From NCBI RefSeq assembly GCF_024734665.1, contig NZ_CP102931.1, positions 2,974,001 to 3,038,000 of the forward strand: a stretch of DNA of 64,000 nt, written 5' to 3'. A program made the position numbers and the translations under genes. Below are positions 62,429 through 64,000 of this stretch, in pieces; the stretch's first letter is position 1, and every line of letters begins with the position of its first letter. Source of the DNA: Variovorax paradoxus. Lineage in GTDB: Bacteria; Pseudomonadota; Gammaproteobacteria; Burkholderiales; Burkholderiaceae_C. The notes beneath the pieces are model-generated. The model did not search any database, was not told where the DNA came from, and was given only the letters and a program-made list of their open reading frames with translations.

Positions 62429-63421
62429 ATGTCCAAGCTCCAGCTTTCCATCGCCATGGGCGACTACGACCGAACACGCGCACTTTTTGATGGTCGCGTG
62501 CAGATCGATGGCGTGGATCCCGTGTTCATGCTCCTCAGCCCGGAAGAGATGTTCTTTCGCGCCATGCGCAGCCGCGATTTCGATATCACCGAGATGTCCT
62601 TCTCCAGCTACCTGGTCAAGCACTCGCGCGGCGAGTGCCCATACGTCGCGATTCCCGTGTTCCTGTCGCGTGCGTTCCGGCATACGTCCCTCTACGCGCG
62701 CAAGGACCGCATCCGGCGGCCCGAAGACCTCAAAGGTAAGCGTATCGGTCTGCCCGAATACCAGCTCACCGCAAATGTCTGGGCACGGGCCATCTTGCAG
62801 GACGACCACGGGGTGCGGCCAGAAGACGTTACTTGGGTCCGTGGCGGCATTGATCAGCCGGGACGCCCGGAGAAGATCAAGCTGGAGCTACCACCGGCGG
62901 TCAGGGTCGAAGCGGCACCGGCCGGACTGACCATCTCCGAGCTTCTGGACCGTGGCGAGATTGATGCCTTCATGGCGCCGCGCCCACCGAGCCGGCACAT
63001 TCTGCAGAAGAACCCCGACATTGCCTGGCTGTTTGATGACCCCACGGCGGCCGCTAAAGACTACTACCGCCGGACCGGCGTGTTCCCCATCATGCACGTC
63101 GTCGGCATCCGCCAGGAGCTCGCGACTCGTCATCCGTGGCTGCCAGCCGCGGTGCAGAAGGCGTTCACTCAATCCAAGGAAGCAGCGTTGGATCTGCTCT
63201 CGGACACCTCGGCAACCAAGGTAACGCTGCCATTCGTTGAGGAGCAATTGAAGGCAGCTCGCGAAACACTGGGAGATGACTTCTGGTCATACGGGGTCGC
63301 CCCCGCCCGCCAGACGCTGGAAACGTTCGTCCGTCACCATCATTCGCAGGGTCTCTCTCCACGGCAGGTGGCGGTGGAAGAACTGTTCCATCCCTCCACA
63401 TACGAGAGCTACAGCATCTGA
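62429..63421 (+). CDS. ophC: 4,5-dihydroxyphthalate decarboxylase-type protein
   Basis: 330 residues starting MSKLQLSIAMGDYDRTRALF with AFRHTSLYARKDRIRRPEDL and PEYQLTANVWARAILQDDHG. This is the 4,5-dihydroxyphthalate decarboxylase family, a periplasmic-binding-protein fold used as a cytoplasmic enzyme; there is no signal peptide. It makes protocatechuate from 4,5-dihydroxyphthalate. The intervening cis-diol dehydrogenase gene (ophB) is not in the window and may lie downstream. Confidence 0.85.
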   Translation: MSKLQLSIAMGDYDRTRALFDGRVQIDGVDPVFMLLSPEEMFFRAMRSRDFDITEMSFSSYLVKHSRGECPYVAIPVFLSRAFRHTSLYARKDRIRRPEDLKGKRIGLPEYQLTANVWARAILQDDHGVRPEDVTWVRGGIDQPGRPEKIKLELPPAVRVEAAPAGLTISELLDRGEIDAFMAPRPPSRHILQKNPDIAWLFDDPTAAAKDYYRRTGVFPIMHVVGIRQELATRHPWLPAAVQKAFTQSKEAALDLLSDTSATKVTLPFVEEQLKAARETLGDDFWSYGVAPARQTLETFVRHHHSQGLSPRQVAVEELFHPSTYESYSI

Positions 63422-63422
63422 C

Positions 63423-64000
63423 ATGCGCAACGGCTTGGACTCCGACACACCGATGACGCTTCGCGTCGCTTCGGCCCTCGACCTGGCCAAGGGCGTCCGC
63501 AGCTTCGAGCTGGTGCGGCCGGATGGAGCGGCATTGCCTGCGTTCACGCCCGGCTCCCACGTCAGCGTGCAAACGCCTTCTGGCGCATGGCGCAAGTATT
63601 CCTTGTGCAACGACCCGGCCGAAAGGCACCACTACGTTATCGCCGTCAAGAACGAAATCGGAAGCCAGGGAGGCTCGCGCAGCATGCATGAGAAGCTACG
63701 CGTAGGCGACACGCTATCGGTCTCGGAGCCGGCTAATGCATTCGCGCTGGTCGCCAAGGCTCGCGCCTACATCTTCATCGCCGGCGGCATCGGCATCACG
63801 CCGATCCTTTCGATGATCCGCTCGTTCGGCGAATTGCCGCCCGCGCCCTGGAAGCTCCACTACCTTTCGCGCGATCCCGAAAGCACCGCTTTCCTGGACG
63901 TCCTGAGCCATCCTGCGTTGCGGCCCTACGTCGTCGTCCACCACAGTTCGGGTGACCCTGCAAAGTCCTACGATCTCTGGCCGGCTCTGGAGAAACCAAA
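63423..64000 (+). CDS. ophA1: Phthalate dioxygenase reductase-type protein (5' part, cut by the window)
   Basis: The first 192 residues: an FMN-binding barrel (FELVRPDGAALPAFTPGSHV, WRKYSLCNDPAER) and the NAD-binding start AYIFIAGGIGITPILSMIR. The plant-type [2Fe-2S] domain expected at the C-terminus lies beyond position 64000. It transfers electrons from NADH to the oxygenase. It starts 1 base after the decarboxylase stop, confirming a common operon. Confidence 0.85.
   Translation, partial: MRNGLDSDTPMTLRVASALDLAKGVRSFELVRPDGAALPAFTPGSHVSVQTPSGAWRKYSLCNDPAERHHYVIAVKNEIGSQGGSRSMHEKLRVGDTLSVSEPANAFALVAKARAYIFIAGGIGITPILSMIRSFGELPPAPWKLHYLSRDPESTAFLDVLSHPALRPYVVVHHSSGDPAKSYDLWPALEKP

Overview
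The window looks like a chromosome segment of a GC-rich Burkholderiales bacterium, most likely Comamonadaceae (Variovorax or a relative). The grounds are two Bug-family solute-binding proteins, a Burkholderiales-type porin, the gene order mltG-tmk-holB-pilZ-tatD, and a type VI secretion vgrG cluster of the DUF2169/DUF3540/PAAR-like kind. No rRNA, tRNA or CRISPR array was found.

Layout. 1-20446 is mostly housekeeping sequence: a truncated Hsp70 (HscC-like), a degenerate M50-like membrane protein, a Bug protein, a minus-strand T6SS tip cluster (vgrG to a PAAR-like gene, 10271-2694), an Fe-type alcohol dehydrogenase, an esterase coupled to a thioesterase-GNAT fusion, ygfZ, and a tightly overlapped mltG-tmk-holB-pilZ, tatD, ankyrin, DUF4124 run.

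20447-44400 is an accessory and defence island. It carries a 5'-nucleotidase, a KfrA-like DNA-binding gene divergent from a tyrosine recombinase, and then three systems. (i) A WYL regulator (CapW/BrxR-like) faces, across a perfect inverted repeat, a four-gene operon: MBL hydrolase, E2-E1-JAB triple fusion, second MBL hydrolase, and a protein with four predicted membrane helices. (ii) A HEPN-motif gene lies next to a complete Wadjet operon (jetABCD). (iii) A plus-strand, largely overlapping operon holds two unknown genes, three metallophosphoesterases, an MbcA/ParS (DUF2384)-type antitoxin-like domain found once as a free small protein and once fused to a phosphoesterase, and a HAD-SAK phosphatase. 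Systems (i) and (iii) are the best candidates for something poorly described.

44566-51866 is an RND multidrug efflux operon (adaptor, HAE1 pump, outer-membrane factor) with a TetR regulator at each end. 51970-64000 is a catabolic region. A minus-strand group (alpha/beta hydrolase, porin, Rieske ferredoxin, two proteins with 3-hydroxyanthranilate-dioxygenase-like Cys modules, and a TAXI-like binding-fold protein without a signal peptide) is divergent from a TetR gene. Downstream lie a Bug protein, a bacteriohemerythrin overlapping a phthalate-4,5-dioxygenase-type oxygenase, a 4,5-dihydroxyphthalate decarboxylase-type protein and a phthalate dioxygenase reductase cut by the window edge. Together the second half suggests uptake and oxidation of phthalate or a related aromatic acid. 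All family names come from reading motifs; no search was run.
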